Source of the DNA: Tetrastigma voinierianum
Taxonomy: Eukaryota; Streptophyta; Magnoliopsida; Vitales; Vitaceae
Length of the DNA: 64,000 nucleotides
Direction of reading: 5' to 3'
NCBI GenBank assembly: GCA_016808115.1
Contig: JAEQBH010005276.1
Coordinates: 268,607-332,606 of the forward strand
Below, piece by piece: positions 47,231 through 59,724 of the stretch (position 1 is the stretch's first letter; every line of letters begins with the position of its first letter). The position numbers were made by a program, and so were the translations under genes. The notes beneath the pieces are model-generated. The model did no database searches, was not told the origin of the DNA, and saw nothing but the letters and a program-made list of their open reading frames with translations.

Positions 47231-48330
47231 CCATTAGGTAGACTTGATGGATAATGAAGGGACTAATCCACCTTGATTTGAGTTCATTTCGATTAAGAGG
47301 TGAAGCTTGGAATCATAGAGCAAACACTCGATCCTCTAGAAACTCTTCCGAGCCACCATCCGATCATGCTAATTTTTCAATCTCTTTGCAATTTTGAATT
47401 TTAAATAGGCATCATTTCACGCTTCCTCTAACTCAATGAGGTTTCGAGGAACCTTTAAGGCCGGTTTTTCTCCTAAATCCAGTTCAGCCTTCATTGCCTA
47501 CCATGCCTTGTACTCTATTTCCACGTGGAGGTGGCATAAGCCACATAAACCAGCGACAGGGGCATTCAAGAATTATTCAAGGTCATTCCAGAGCTCCATA
47601 ATGAACTAAAGAAATTTAAGGGACCAGTCCTTCCTATTAGAGTTCACCACCTTCATCAAGATAGTTTTGATTTCCCTATTTGCAAGCTCAACCTATCCAC
47701 TAGTCTGAGGATGGTAAAGGGTGGCTACTTTGTGTTTCACTCCATATTTAGCTAGGAGGGTTTCAAAGGGTTTGTTGCTAAAATGTGAACCCCTCATCAC
47801 TAATTACGACCCATACCCCAAACTGAGAAGATATTCTCTTTCAAAAACTTCAGTACCACCCTATGGTCATTTGCCTTACATGGAATCGCTTCAACCCATT
47901 TAGATACGTAGTCAACCCCCACCAAGATATATGAATATCCAAAAGACATAGGGAATGGTCCCATGAAATCAATGCCCCATACATAAAATAAGTCCACTAC
48001 TAAGATCGGGTTCAAGGGCATCATGTGACGGCGAGAAAGCTTCCCAAGTCTTTGGCATCTATCGCAACCTCGACACATATTGTGAGCATAATTAAAGAGG
48101 GAAGGCCAATAGAACCCAGATTAAAGCACTTTCATGGCGGTCTTCTGTGAAGCGAAATGACCACCACAGGCATTTTCGTGGTAGTGGCTGAGAATCCCCT
48201 ATTGTTCTACATCAGGCACACATCTCCTCTAATGATCCGCATGCACAATATTTTCTGAAATGTAAATGGCTCCTCCCCAATAATAAGAATGGATCTTCGC
48301 AAAGAAGTATTTCTTGTCACAAGGCCTTCC
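47230..48330 (-). pseudogene. Athila integrase, frameshifted
   Basis: The best part is 48078-47800 (- strand): CRGCDRCQRLGKLSRRHMMPLN (end of the zinc finger), then GIDFMGPFPMSFGYSYILVG and DYVSKWVEAIPCKANDH, the Athila-specific core start with the first catalytic Asp. The frame then breaks, and the remaining core and C-terminal domain to about 47230 are scattered. Confidence 0.85.
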
Positions 48331-49000
48331 ATTAAGTCGAATTTCGTTGCTAAGAAAACTAGCAAATGTGGGCATACCAGTGGGAGTACTTTCTACCAAC
48401 AAGCAGTTTGATTCTCAGTGGAACTCATCATGGATTGGAGGACTATGTGTTGTGGGCTATGGTCACTCTAGAGGTGTGATTCCCGCCATAACATTCTCTA
48501 CCCCCTTTTTGTCTTTGATCTGGAGATTAAATTCCTGGAGTAGGAGAACCCATCTTATAAGTCTTGCCTTAGCATCCTGCCTGGTTAGTAGGTATTTCAA
48601 GGTGGAGTGGTCAGTGAAGATAACGATATCTGACCCCAGCAAGTATGCTCAAAACTTGTCTAAGGCATAGACCATTGTCACGCTCCTTCTTCCTAGTATA
48701 ATTTCTCCTGAGCTTCATTGGAAAGTTTTGCTTACATAATAAACCATATGTATTTCCCATCTTCTCTTTGCCCAAGGACTCGTCCCTTTTCAATGGCAAA
48801 GATCACTCAGCATAACACATGACCTCAAAAGGGAGCCGCGCTAGGTGCCCTCAATGATAGTGCAAAGGGTCAAGTGAGATTCGAAGTTCTTCGATGCTCG
48901 CAAGGTTCATTCCATATAAATTTAGTATCCTTTTCCAGCAGCTCATAAAGGGGCTTTGCAATTTTTGAAAAATCTTTGATAAACCTCCTATAGAAGCCTG
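48331..49000 (-). pseudogene. Athila RNase H region, decayed
   Basis: Between reverse transcriptase and integrase on the - strand. Scattered motif traces lie at about 48480-48680 (TDHSTLKYLL-type and an ELLAVVFA-type position), with many stops. Assigned largely by position. Confidence 0.5.
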
Positions 49001-49900
49001 CATGGCCAAGGAACTGTTATACATCCTTCACATTTATCGAGGGTGGCAACTTAGCAATAAGCCTAACTGGGCCTTATCCACTCAATTCCTCATTGAGATA
49101 ACATGTCCCGTGACACTCCCCGATTCACCATAAAATAAAATTTCTACCAATTGAGCACCAAGTTCTTTTCAATGCATCTATGCAACACAGTTTCAAGGTT
49201 GGCCAAGCACTCCTCAAAAGTATCCCCATATATGGTGATGTCATCCATATACACCTCCATAATGCGCTCTACCATATCACTGAAAATGTTGAGCATACAC
49301 CTTTGGAAAGTGGCAGGTGCATTGCAGAGGCCAAAGGGCATTCTCCTGTAAGCATATGTGTCAAATGGGCAAGTGAAGGTGGTCTTCTCTTAGTCCTCTA
49401 CAACAATCTCTATCTAAAAGTATCCGGAATACCTATCCAAGAAGCAATAGAATGGGTGTCCGAAAATTCTCTCAAGAAGCCGGGACAATGAAGGGGCAAA
49501 GGAAATATCCTCATACTTCATTCGACTTCCTGTAGTCTATGCATACCCTCCAACATGTGGTAAGGCAGGTGGGCACATCCTCTCATTTTTCATTTTGCAT
49601 AGTGGTCACCCCTTATTTTTTGGGCACTACCTGAGTTGGACTCACCCAGGGACTATTAGAAATAGGATAGAAAATGCCAGCTTGCAGCAATTTGAGGACT
49701 TCAGTGCACACTACTTCTTGCATATGTGGATTCAGTCGCCTTTGTGGTTGTCTTACTAGCTTAACTTCCTCCTACATATAAATATGATGAGTGCAAACTA
49801 AGGGACTAATCCCCTTTAGATCAGAAATTTTCCATCCAATGGCTTGCTTACACTTCCTTGAGGCAGTCTGTGAAGATCGTCTCTCATAGGCATTCAAAGA
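49000..49900 (-). pseudogene. Athila reverse transcriptase, frameshifted
   Basis: The 49341-49144 frame reads MPFGLCNAPATFQRCMLNIF, then MEVYMDDITIYG with the intact catalytic YMDD box at 49240-49251, and LANLETVLHRCIEKNLVLNW. The wording is that of Athila. The N-terminal fingers region (49400-49900) is broken into several frames. Confidence 0.88.
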
Positions 49901-50149
49901 ATGAAGAAATCACCACTGGACATTGGTTGCCCTCTTCCAAATATGCATATTTTAACTATGCAGGAAGAGATTTGAGGCCCTATGCTGCCTCCATTGTCAC
50001 TATCCCCCTTAGTCAACAAGGGAAGGATTCCTTCTTTTCTCCTCCACGGCCCATGGACAGCACACAATTTTGGGGCATCCTGCAGTTCCTTAGAAGCTTA
50101 TGCTGGTTCCTCTATCAATTCCTCCTGTAACTACTGCAGTTGAGCCTGT

Positions 50150-50720
50150 TCACCTAAAATGGTGTCAATCATACAAACTTCTTCTGGATCCTCCTCCACT
50201 GGGGGCATATTCTTCTTGCTCAGGTGGAAAATATTGAGTTACAGCGTCATATTCCCAAATGTCAGCTGCATAACTCCATTTCGGCAATTAATGATTGCAT
50301 TTGAGGTCGCCAAGAATGGTCTCCCAAGGATGATGGGTACATAGTTAGCTCCCACAGCAACTGGTTCAGTGTCAAGGACAACGAAGTCCACTGGGTAGTA
50401 GAATTTATCCACTCACACTAAGACATCTTCAACAAGGTCTTTAGAATTTCGACCAACCCGTCTCGCAAAGATAGGTTATGGTGGTAGGTTTGTTCTCCTG
50501 TACCCCAAATTGCTTGTAACCGAGTAAGGCAAAGAGTTGACACTAGCCCCCAAATCCAAGGTTTTCTCAACGCAGTTCCCGATATTCACAGAGATGGTAG
50601 GATGTACTCGGTTTTTGTATTTCACCTGAGTTTTGTATTGAATGATGGCACCGACTCTATTCTCGCTAGGAAAGCCTTTCTCGTCAATACTCAACCTTTC
50701 TACCGTGCACAAACTTTAAG
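50150..50720 (-). pseudogene. Athila protease, frameshifted
   Basis: At 50712-50476 the - strand reads an IGNCVEKTLDLGASVNSLPYS stretch, with the DLGAS active site. Downstream (50360-50220) is PIILGRPFLATS-like and MQLTFGNMTL-like sequence, which closes Athila proteases. The two parts are in different frames. Confidence 0.8.
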
Positions 50721-51099
50721 AACTCGCATATAGGGACTGCTTGATCATATCCAAAAGAAGGATGTCTTCACCGCCTTTAACTTCCGTAATTTCACCAAGA
50801 TCAATCTTCTTTTACTTTTAGTGCTAATGAAACAGGGGGAATGCTCTTCCTTCACCATATCTTCTTTAATCATAACTCTTTCCAAAATTTCTTACTTCCT
50901 TTTCTTCTTGGCTTCTTTAGTGGGTGTAGGTATCAAGAACAACCTATTTACTCACTCCTCGTAGTGATGACCGCTCTTCACTTCATCTTATCCCGAGCAG
51001 TTCACCGGCGTAGTTATCTCATGGACTCCTCGATTAGCTTCGTGGTTCGTGGAAGGAATTTACCTTTCCCGCACTCGGCCGCTTGGCTGTTAGCCTAGA

Positions 51100-51990
51100 A
51101 ATTGAGTATTGCAAGTTGTCAAATTTTTGGGCAATTTCGCTTTGCATGCCTTCAATTTTCTTGTTCAAGGTGCTCTCACTCGTATGAATTTCTCGATTCG
51201 TCAACATTCACGCTCTCGCTTCCTCTTACAAAATTACCCACCACTTTGCTCAAGTTCACATCGCTTTGCTTAACCGAGATGTTGATGGTGGTGGTCAGGC
51301 TTAAGATGAAGAGCCATATTGTGGTTGTGCAGCAGGAGATGCATACTGTGGAGGCTTTGGTTTCAAGAGATTCGATGGTTCCTCCAAATTGTGGTCAGGT
51401 GGTGGTATCGGTTATGGCATTTGTCGGGTGGTTTGAATCGACCCACGACATTAGCTTGTTCAAATTTAACATTTCCCCATTGTTGTAACAGCTACATTGC
51501 CTCCCGGATGCTTAGTAGACCGACATAAAACAAGGTTTACTGGGTACAGGAGTCTCATTCCACTGCTTGCACTCAAGGGTTTCTATTTCCAAATTTTCTA
51601 ACCTTCTGGGTTTAAGGTCGACAATTTCTCCTTCACATCTATCTCCTCTGGAAGGGAGTACATGCCACCCCTTGAGTAGGGTGGAGGCCTCATTCTTTCC
51701 ATTTCTCTTGGATTAGGCTCATCCCAACCCTTTGAAGCTTCAGTTACATAATTCAGGAAGTCCAAAGCCTCCTCTAGATTTTTACTCAAGAAATCTCCTC
51801 CACATATGGTCTCTAGAAGTTGCTTCATGGCAGGAGAAATCCCATCATAAAAATAGCTTACTAGCAGCCAAGTGTCGAATCCATGGTGAGGACAAGCATT
51901 AAGAGCTTCATTGTATATTTCCGAGCATTCATAAAATTTCATTTTCATCAATGGAAGGTGGAGATTCATTTTCGTGAGTGTTGGTTCTAT
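51100..51990 (-). pseudogene. Athila Gag fragment
   Basis: The frame at 51969-51598 (123 residues) includes LNACPHHGFDTWLLVSYFYDG and MKQLLETICGGDFLSKN, the Athila capsid-domain core. The frame ends at the start of the linker. The 51100-51500 part on the - strand would hold the linker to protease. Stops are present. Confidence 0.82.
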
Positions 51991-52206
51991 TGTGGAGAAG
52001 ACCTTTAAAACCCGCCCCGCATCTCACCCGAGCCGATGCCCTAGGGCCTCAAGGAGTTGGGCCAAATCTTGGCTCGTCCCTGTGAAGGGAAAGAGCTTGA
52101 GCCTCACAGTCCAAGGTGGTGGTATCCTCCGAAGGTGTTGCAAACCTCCTCAAATTCCCATATGTGTATAGTGATTCTCACTTCCATACCACTAAAAGTG
52201 GGGAGC

Positions 52207-54635
52207 AGCTTGGATTCAATGCGGGTATGCCGGAATCAATAATATTTATAAACCTAAATTCCTCCTACCGCTTCAGAGCTTCCAGCAACTCGCAAAGATA
52301 TCGCTTCCAGTACGAACACAAGGATGGGTTTTCTTCGTGTAAATGACTTGCAGTGAAGTTCAGAATGGTGACTTGGTTTTGGATTATGGGAATTTGTAAA
52401 AACAGGGGATTGTAATGGTTGAAAACTGAAAATAAAATAAATTAAAATGTAAAAGAGAATTCAAGCATCGCTACTAGGTTCGGGTTCCAATGGTAACCGA
52501 GGGTCCTCGCCCTTTCCTCGTTGGGTTGGGAGGATGACCTATAGTCATCTCCCGAACCTATTCTTCATTTACTATAAAACCTAACCCTTACTAAATTATC
52601 TTTTTGAAATGATATTCACCGAAACACGTGATCTCAAACAATGGAAAACAAGCCCCTCGACTCACCTTCCAATGACTAATAGATGGTAACTAATGAATCT
52701 CAATGGATCTAGCAATAAGCATCCACTCTAAACCCTAAAAAGATTACCAACACGGACGACCTAAGGTGCATCGAAGGGATTTAAACCTATAGTTAAAAGG
52801 AGACACATGAATAACAAAGAATACCAAGGCTGAGAACACGAGAGGACCTCGCTCTACTACGATCTCAGAGCCTAGTAGCCTTCTCCCTTAAGGGAAGAAG
52901 GGTTTTAGCCGCTCATCCTCTAAGTTGTCATCCTCAGAGGATGTTTGGTTAGTGAGAAAGGGAGAGGTTAAGAAAAACAGAGAAAATGAGAAAAGAGCAG
53001 AACTCCGCGAAAGGCCTCACCAAAGAATTTTATTAATGAACAAAGCTCCCCTTCGCTCTGCATACAAATGGGCTATATAATGCCCAAACAAGCAAAATTA
53101 TAAAACATTCCAATCACCCACTATACAGAAGCTGGTAATCCAAGAAAATTACAAAAATTTGGTCAAAGTGGAGTCAATCTGGTCAAATGGGAGAAAGAAT
53201 ACAAATTCGCGAACCTCGCAAATTTTGTCGTTCTTTTTCGCTTTCGTCTCTTCCTTCGCTTCACCGCAACAAGTTCAACTTGGATTCTTTTGTGCTGATT
53301 CATCAATTACCTGCATGATTAGCTTGCAAAACTATGTACCGCTACAAAATGCGATCGTATAAAGCAAGGACCTAATGTGCCAATCGGGGTTAATTGTTGA
53401 TTTAGCACACAAAAGTGCTCAAACCCGCACACAAAACAGTGTCTCAAAATACAATTATTTAAAATTAATCACTCCCTAACCAACACATTGTTACCTAGCA
53501 ATGAAAGAAAGAGAGCAAACAAAACAATATCAAAATTATGTTCACAAAAAAATGGTATTTCAAAAAAAATGTGAATGAGTAATGCCCAACCCTCAATAAG
53601 AATCACCAAAACCCTGCCCAAAAACCATCTCGAGAGAGTGAATGCCATACAGAATCAAGCACGAAGAGTTTCCTTCTGTGAGAATCAACCCGGAACTTCC
53701 ACCAAACCTGCGCTTATATGATGGTTAAACAATAACCGCACAACCATACTCTCCCAACCAAGCTAAGAACTAGTACACTAACCTGACTGACAGATCAGAC
53801 CCACTCTTATTCCACAATTCTTTGTATTGTAGGGGTGCAAATGTCGAGGAATCAACTTCACCAAAGTCCATGTAATGATCCACCGATAATTCCCAACCAC
53901 CAAGGCTTAGGTATCAAGTCATAAGGATTTTTCTCAACAACAAACTCTTCAGTTTCACCCTAGACTTCTAACAGAGTCAAGACCCAACACCTACAACTCG
54001 TTAAGCTCGCCTATTCACCCATGTAACGAGCACAAGTTCAAGGGCTCCCAACCAGTCGGGCTTAGGCACCGTGCTTAACGACTTTCTCCATATACCCCTT
54101 GAACCGTGCTTCGGGCTCTGGGCGCGTAGCCACAATTTTTTTTTCTTTTTCTTTATTTTTCTTTTATTTTTTATTTTTCTTTTCTTTTTTTTCTTTTATT
54201 TTTTTGGAAGATTCATTGGTCCTCTTCAGGGGGTCCTAACCTATTAAAGGTGGTCAATAGTGCTAGGATAGGTTTTTGCAAGGTTTAGGAGGCTAGGCAG
54301 TTTCTCAGCTTATTGTTGAAACCTAATGTGCACAGTGTGTGGTTAGCTTGAGGTGGAAGAAAAAGGTTGACGACAATAGGAATTCAACTAATCATCAACT
54401 CAAATAAGTATTGAACCAATCTAACATCAACAACATTTGGCAATGTTTCAACTTTTCTTACTGCAAGCTAGGCAATACACAAAAATAACTTTTCTAAAAA
54501 TGAGAAATGAAAGCATGAACTAAAAAAATAAAAAACGTAAAACTATATCAGAAAAAAAAACTAACTTAACTAGCAAGCCGGGTCTGACTAAACAAAAGCC
54601 TTGCTCAAAACATAAAACAACACTTCCTTCCTTAA
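52207..54635 (-). repeat. Athila LTR shared by both units (copy B)
   Basis: About 2.43 kb, full-length homolog of copy A. Its left side abuts gag of unit A (as a 5' LTR). Its right side abuts a polypurine tract and 3' internal DNA of unit B (as a 3' LTR). Confidence 0.85.
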
Positions 54636-54647
54636 CTCTCCCCAACC
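54636..54647 (-). promoter_or_regulatory. Athila polypurine tract (unit B)
   Basis: GGTTGGGGAGAG on the - strand next to copy B, matching the tract at 44821-44832. A CATTGAGGG word lies just upstream, as in unit A. Confidence 0.7.
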
Positions 54648-55480
54648 AAATTCAACATCAGCCCTCAATGTGGCTGTGGAATGGAAATTTAAGGAGCGCG
54701 ATACCTCCTTACCGAAATCTGCTTTGAACAGACTTCTCAATCTTTCCAACAAGACCTTATTCACTCTATTTGGGTTTGAAATGAACAAGTTAGAAGAAGA
54801 AAAGAGAAAAAAAAAGTGACTAATTGAAGAATTTTGAAAATTACACCTTTATAATAATTAAAAAAAGTGTTATTTCTGGCTATATTTAGATTCTAAACTC
54901 TCTAAGCTTTCCAACGATACCAAGATTACCCAAAACGGAGTTCAGATGAAAAAATTATGACCAAAACAAAATTGGGTTGCAAAAATGGAGGGGGTTGCGA
55001 AATTGCGAAAATTTCGCAACCCGTACATGCGAATTTTTGTTTTTTTGAAATTTTTTTAAATATAAATATATAAATAAAAGAAAATATATTTAAAAAAAAA
55101 AATTTTTTTGAGAGAAAATTTTTTTTTATATATTTTTTAATATATAAATATATAAATAAAAGAAAAGAATTTTTTTTTTTACTATACAAGCTTAAATAAT
55201 ATATATTTTTTATAAATAAATAATAATAAAATAAAAGGAAAAAGATACAACTGCTACAGTGTGGTTACGAAATTTTCACAGGTTGCAAAATTTCTTGGGC
55301 TCTTTCCTCTGAACTCTAGACCTCCCTTACTGCAAAAATTTGACACAAACTGAAAAAATAAACATAGGAAAATTTAAAAAAATGCATAAATTGAAAATAA
55401 GCTAGAAACAAAGATTAACTTAAAATTAGAGAAAAATCTAAAAAAAATTAAATAAATCAAAATAAAATAAAATCAAAACA
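54648..55480. other. AT-rich internal DNA of Athila unit B
   Basis: Contains TTGCGAAATTGCGAAAATTTCGCAAC (an imperfect palindrome near 54986-55020) and long poly-A/poly-T tracts. No coding motif. It stands where the env-like region would be and is much shorter than in unit A, so a deletion is inferred. Confidence 0.45.
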
Positions 55481-56560
55481 AAAGTGGGGAGATCGGTTAT
55501 CCAACCAGCTTCTCAAGCCTGGGGTCAAGCTGAACCAGCGGAGCTGGAATTGCTTCGAGGTCCAAAAAGCTCCACCAACCAACACCCAAACCATCCATCA
55601 GGCTACAAAAGATGAGCAAATAATGTCTATGATGTGGTGGCTTAAAGTTTGAACATAGGCCACTAACTTCCTAAAGTTTTGGCAAGACAGCAAGGTGTAT
55701 GGGATGGCCTTAGCGTGAGGTGTCAGTGTCAAGTGTAAGGTAAGTGTAAAGCAGATGTGCACTAGGTCTTCCACCGCCAGCTTTTGAGGCCTTTCCACGC
55801 CTTCCCGCTCAACAAGGGAAGGATTTCTTCTTTCTCCTCCATAGCCCATAGACAACACACTCAAGATCCCGTAGTTCAAAAGCCTCGTCGGTTCCTTTAT
55901 CACCTCCCGGGTTACCGCAGCTTGAGCCCGTTTCACCCAAATGGTGTCAATCAGCACTTTTCCTATTCTCTTCCTCTTGATGAACATTCTACTGACAGAG
56001 CCTTGAAATGGAGTACGCAGTTGTCAAATTTCTGACTTACCTCGCTTCTAGAACCCATCTAATTTCTTGTTTAAGGTGCTCCGCAGATCAATTCTCGATT
56101 TGCTTCTCGACATTCATCGCCGCTTCCTCGATAAAATTACCCACCAATTCGCTTCGTTCCGCATTGCTTGCTCAACCAAGAAGTTAATCGTGGTGGTCAG
56201 GGTGGCTATGAGTTGAAGCATAATATGGAGAAGCAGGAGGTGCATACTGTGGAGGTCTCGTTCCTATGAGAAATTGGGTGGTTCTAACTAGGTCAGAAGT
56301 ACTTCCATATGGTGCATTAGGTTGTAGGCACAATATAAAGAGGGTGAACTCACCCACGAGGGTGTCTATAACCTCATGGACCTATATGCATTAGGTTCCT
56401 TTCCAATTCCTACCGCTCTAATGTTTTTCCTATTTGATCTAAATTTAGCTGGTCTTAATATGCTCCCTGTGGAATACTGATTCTCACCAATCTGCCTTCT
56501 GAGTTTCTAACCCACTGTAACATGCACCCCTGTTGGAAAAACAGTAAGGGTACACTAAAC
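55480..56560 (-). pseudogene. Gag / protease-linker remnant of Athila unit B
   Basis: 55800-55960 parallels 50025-50165 of unit A (AACAAGGGAAGGATTxCTTC, AAATGGTGTCAATCA). 56050-56290 parallels 51140-51360 (AAAATTACCCACCA, GTGGTGGTCAGG, GCATACTGTGGAGG). Pol and most of gag are missing between and around these. No open coding region survives. Confidence 0.7.
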
Positions 56561-56724
56561 AACAAAGAACAACCCACCAAAGGTAAAATTTTTTTTTTTT
56601 AAAAACAATGAAATGAAATTAAAAAAGAAAAATGACAAAGAAAAATACTAAAAATGAATGATAAGAAATTACCAATGCTTATGATGAGGATCACAAGTGT
56701 TCATCGTAGTCATCAGATTAAGGC

Positions 56725-56751
56725 ACCATCCCCGCAACTACGCCGCATTTG
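56725..56751 (-). promoter_or_regulatory. Athila primer-binding site candidate (unit B)
   Basis: On the - strand GCGGCGTAGTTGCGGGGATGG lies just inside LTR copy C. It resembles the Asp-tRNA site TGGCGCCGTTGCCGGGGA used by Athila, with several mismatches. Confidence 0.5.
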
Positions 56752-57221
56752 ATTCAAATGCGGTAGAGGGCGTCGACCAACAATATTTATAAACCTAAAT
56801 TCCTTCTACTGTTGTAGCCTAGCTACTGCAGTATAGTGGCCCTAGGGTCGAACACAGGAATGAGTTTTCTTCGTGTAAATGACTTGCAGTGAAGTTCAGA
56901 ATGGTGAATTGATTTTGGATTGTGGGAATTTGTAAAAACAGGGGATTGTAATGGTTGAAAACTGAAAATAAAATAAATTAAAATGTAAAAGAGAATTCCT
57001 TGAAGCATCAGGCTACTGGGTTTGGGTTCTAATGGTAACCGAGGGGTCCTCGCCCTTCTCGCACTGGGAGATGACCTATAGTCTCCGAACCCGCTCTTCA
57101 TTTAGCTATAAAACCTAACCCTTAATAACCATCTTTTTGAAAATGATATTCACCGTGCATCAATGGTCTCGCATGTTGAAAACAAGTCTCCTCGACTCCA
57201 CCTCCAATGACTAATAGATGG
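56752..57221 (-). repeat. Athila LTR copy C, truncated
   Basis: Matches the left ~450 bp of copies A and B (TATTTATAAACCTAAATTCC, CTGCAGTATAGTGG, GTGTAAATGACTTGCAGTG, ACTAATAGATGGT). It stops exactly where the TGTAACACTC end of a Tekay LTR begins. Confidence 0.88.
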
Positions 57222-59524
57222 TGTAACACTCTCAAAATACCCTAGAATTTTTATAATAATTCTTATTATATATTCCGGTATAATTGAATAAATCCCGCTT
57301 TTTCCTGAAAATTGATAAATTGTTAAATTGTGAATGTGAAAAGAATATGTGAGCATATGATTAGATATTATATGCTAAAATGAGAAATTAATTGAACCCG
57401 AAAATAAACCCAAGTGAAAGAGGGCAAATGTGAAAATTGGTAAAATGAGGACCTAAGGGTCAAATGATAGCTTGAATGCTAATGTGGAATAAATGAAAGT
57501 GAAATAAAGACCAATAAGTGAGAAAAATGGAAAAATGAGAATAAGTGTGGAAGGCCAAACATGGCCTTACACTTAAAAGGGGAATTAAGACCAAATATGG
57601 TATAGGAAGAGCACATTTGTGCCAAAAACGTTTTGAGAGAGAGGGAGAGGAGAAAGAGGCTGGTGGTTTTGCAAGAAGTGATCAGGGTTTGATTTCTTCC
57701 TTTTTCTTGCTTCTAAGTGGTCAAGCATCTTAGGTGAAGAAGATTCAAAGTGATTTGAGGTAAGAACCAAACCCTGATTTCTAAATGATGTTCAAGAAAA
57801 CCCTAATCCATCCACGGGTTTTGCGCATGGTCAGTTTAGATGACTTAGAATGCCTTTGTGAGTGATTCCTCTATGTTTTAAGGTTTCCGCTTTGAGGATT
57901 TGAGAAAAATCGCAAATGGGAAAAACTGGAAGAAACTGCCTCTTCGGCCAAGTAGTCGTAGGAACCCACGCAATGGGCCCTTCAGCCGTAGCGTATCTCG
58001 TCTTCATGGCGGCGAGGGCCAAAATGGCCACCCCTGACGGGTTCGTCATAGAGTAAATTTCAAGTACGCCGCAAAGGAAGCCACTATTCATAAGGAGCAA
58101 AATTTCTTGAATTTTGTTCCGGAAGTCTCAGATTCGCACACCAATAGTTTAAGGACCCATTAAATGATTAATGGGGGTTCAAATAAGGATAAAAATAAAT
58201 GAAAAACGCATTGTACCTCTTCGCCTCGGTGAGATTCGTTAAGTGAGAAAATCGTTTACCCACTAAAAGTGATGTGTGTGATTTGCTAAGGACCGGTGAG
58301 GATCACCTAACCTAGAATAGAGATTGAAGGTAAGGCAAAGAGAAAGAGATAAATTGGTTTGTTCTATACTCTTCATTGTTTAAGATTGAATGCTTGTTTA
58401 AATGCATGCTAAAAGCATATCAATTGTTTTAATTGATTTGAAGAAATTGATTGTGAAATGTTTACATATGAAAACTGCATGAGTTTTGAAAATGAACTGT
58501 TATACAAATGGACATCTTGTATTGTATTTGCTATAAAAGAATTGAACGCCCTTAATAGAATGTTAATCATTATTTCACATTAAGGATAGATTGGTATACC
58601 AATAGGGGTCGGTCAGCCAGATCGCGAACGATCAGATTGATGTGTCACTGAACAAGAAATTTCAATGACTATACGCAGTATTTTACTAATTGATTTTTAA
58701 TAACCATTTAAGCAGCTCTACCGACTGCGGCCGATGATTCTGATATCCTGTATACCGAAAACATAGGTTAAATTCGTTAAGAATGGCAGAACCGAACTTA
58801 ATTAATTTGAGAACCAAATTGAATTGATTTGAGAATTGAATTGACAAATTGGAATTGAAAAGCATGTTTGCAAATTGAAATAAAAAAAGCATTGTGAAAT
58901 GCATGATTTGATTATCAATGATTTATTTAATATGAAAGTGTCTATTTGGGATGATCAATGAACTCTAAATGATTGTATATAAAACAAGTATATGTATTGT
59001 TTTGACATTGATCATCCAAAAGATTTGAAAGTGTTTATTTGTTAAATTGCATGATTTGCTTTAAACTGAAACTGAGAATGGAATTGTATAGAACCACTAA
59101 GCATGAAAATTCTTAGCGTATTGTTTTATCAATGCGCAGGTACCGAGTGAACATGGACGATAGGCAAGATCGAGGAGCGTCGAGTCATAAAGAAAGAATT
59201 GTGGAGTATGCTCCGACATATGCATTTATTCCATTGTTTTTAACATTGATATTTTGTAAAAAAACAATTTGAACGCTGAACATCTATTTTGTAAATCATT
59301 TTGAAAAGGCATGAAATGCCTTCATTGTAAGTGTATTTTGTTAAATGTAAATGTTTATGGGCTTGCCCTAAAGTGAAATTGCTTCTGCAAAGATTTGAGA
59401 ATGAAAACGTTGTATTAACGAAATGTATTTGATAAATGGATTTAGTTGATGGCTACGGCCAGGTGTCCACGGATTTCGGTTTGGATCCGCCAACCGGGTC
59501 GAGCTAGGCTCAGTGGTCGCTACA
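57222..59524 (+). repeat. 5' LTR of the + strand Tekay element
   Basis: Starts TGTAACACTCTCAAAATACC and ends GTGGTCGCTACA, i.e. TG...CA. Length 2303 bp. No second copy in the window, so limits rest on the TG/CA ends and the primer site. Confidence 0.8.
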
Positions 59525-59530
59525 CTTTAT

Positions 59531-59547
59531 TGGTATAAGAGCCTAGG
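59531..59547 (+). promoter_or_regulatory. Primer-binding site, initiator-Met tRNA type
   Basis: TGGTATAAGAGCCTAGG lies six bases after the LTR end. It agrees with the Met-tRNA-type sites of plant chromoviruses (TGGTATCAGAGC). Confidence 0.8.
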
Positions 59548-59724
59548 TTTAGGCAGTTCTACAAAATGATTTTGAAATTGTTTATGACATGCATTGCATT
59601 TGCATATAAAGGATGACATGACTCTGACGCTGGTCTTGCTGGTCTTAATAGTATAAGCATAGACGGTTCAAATACCCATAGGGTCTAAGGTGACCAGGGA
59701 AATCATTCTGATAGTTCTGCTAGT

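Larger units (their letters stand above)
42445..57221 (-). mobile_element. Tandem Athila-lineage Ty3/gypsy array (LTR-int-LTR-int-LTR), - strand
   Basis: Three LTR copies lie in the same orientation: 42445-44820, 52207-54635 and 56752-57221 (truncated). The first interval holds a full gag-pro-pol-env-like series. The second holds only gag/protease-linker fragments. The middle LTR has gag/primer-site sequence on its left and a polypurine tract on its right, so it serves as 5' LTR of one unit and 3' LTR of the other. The last LTR is cut by a Tekay element at 57222. Confidence 0.8.
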
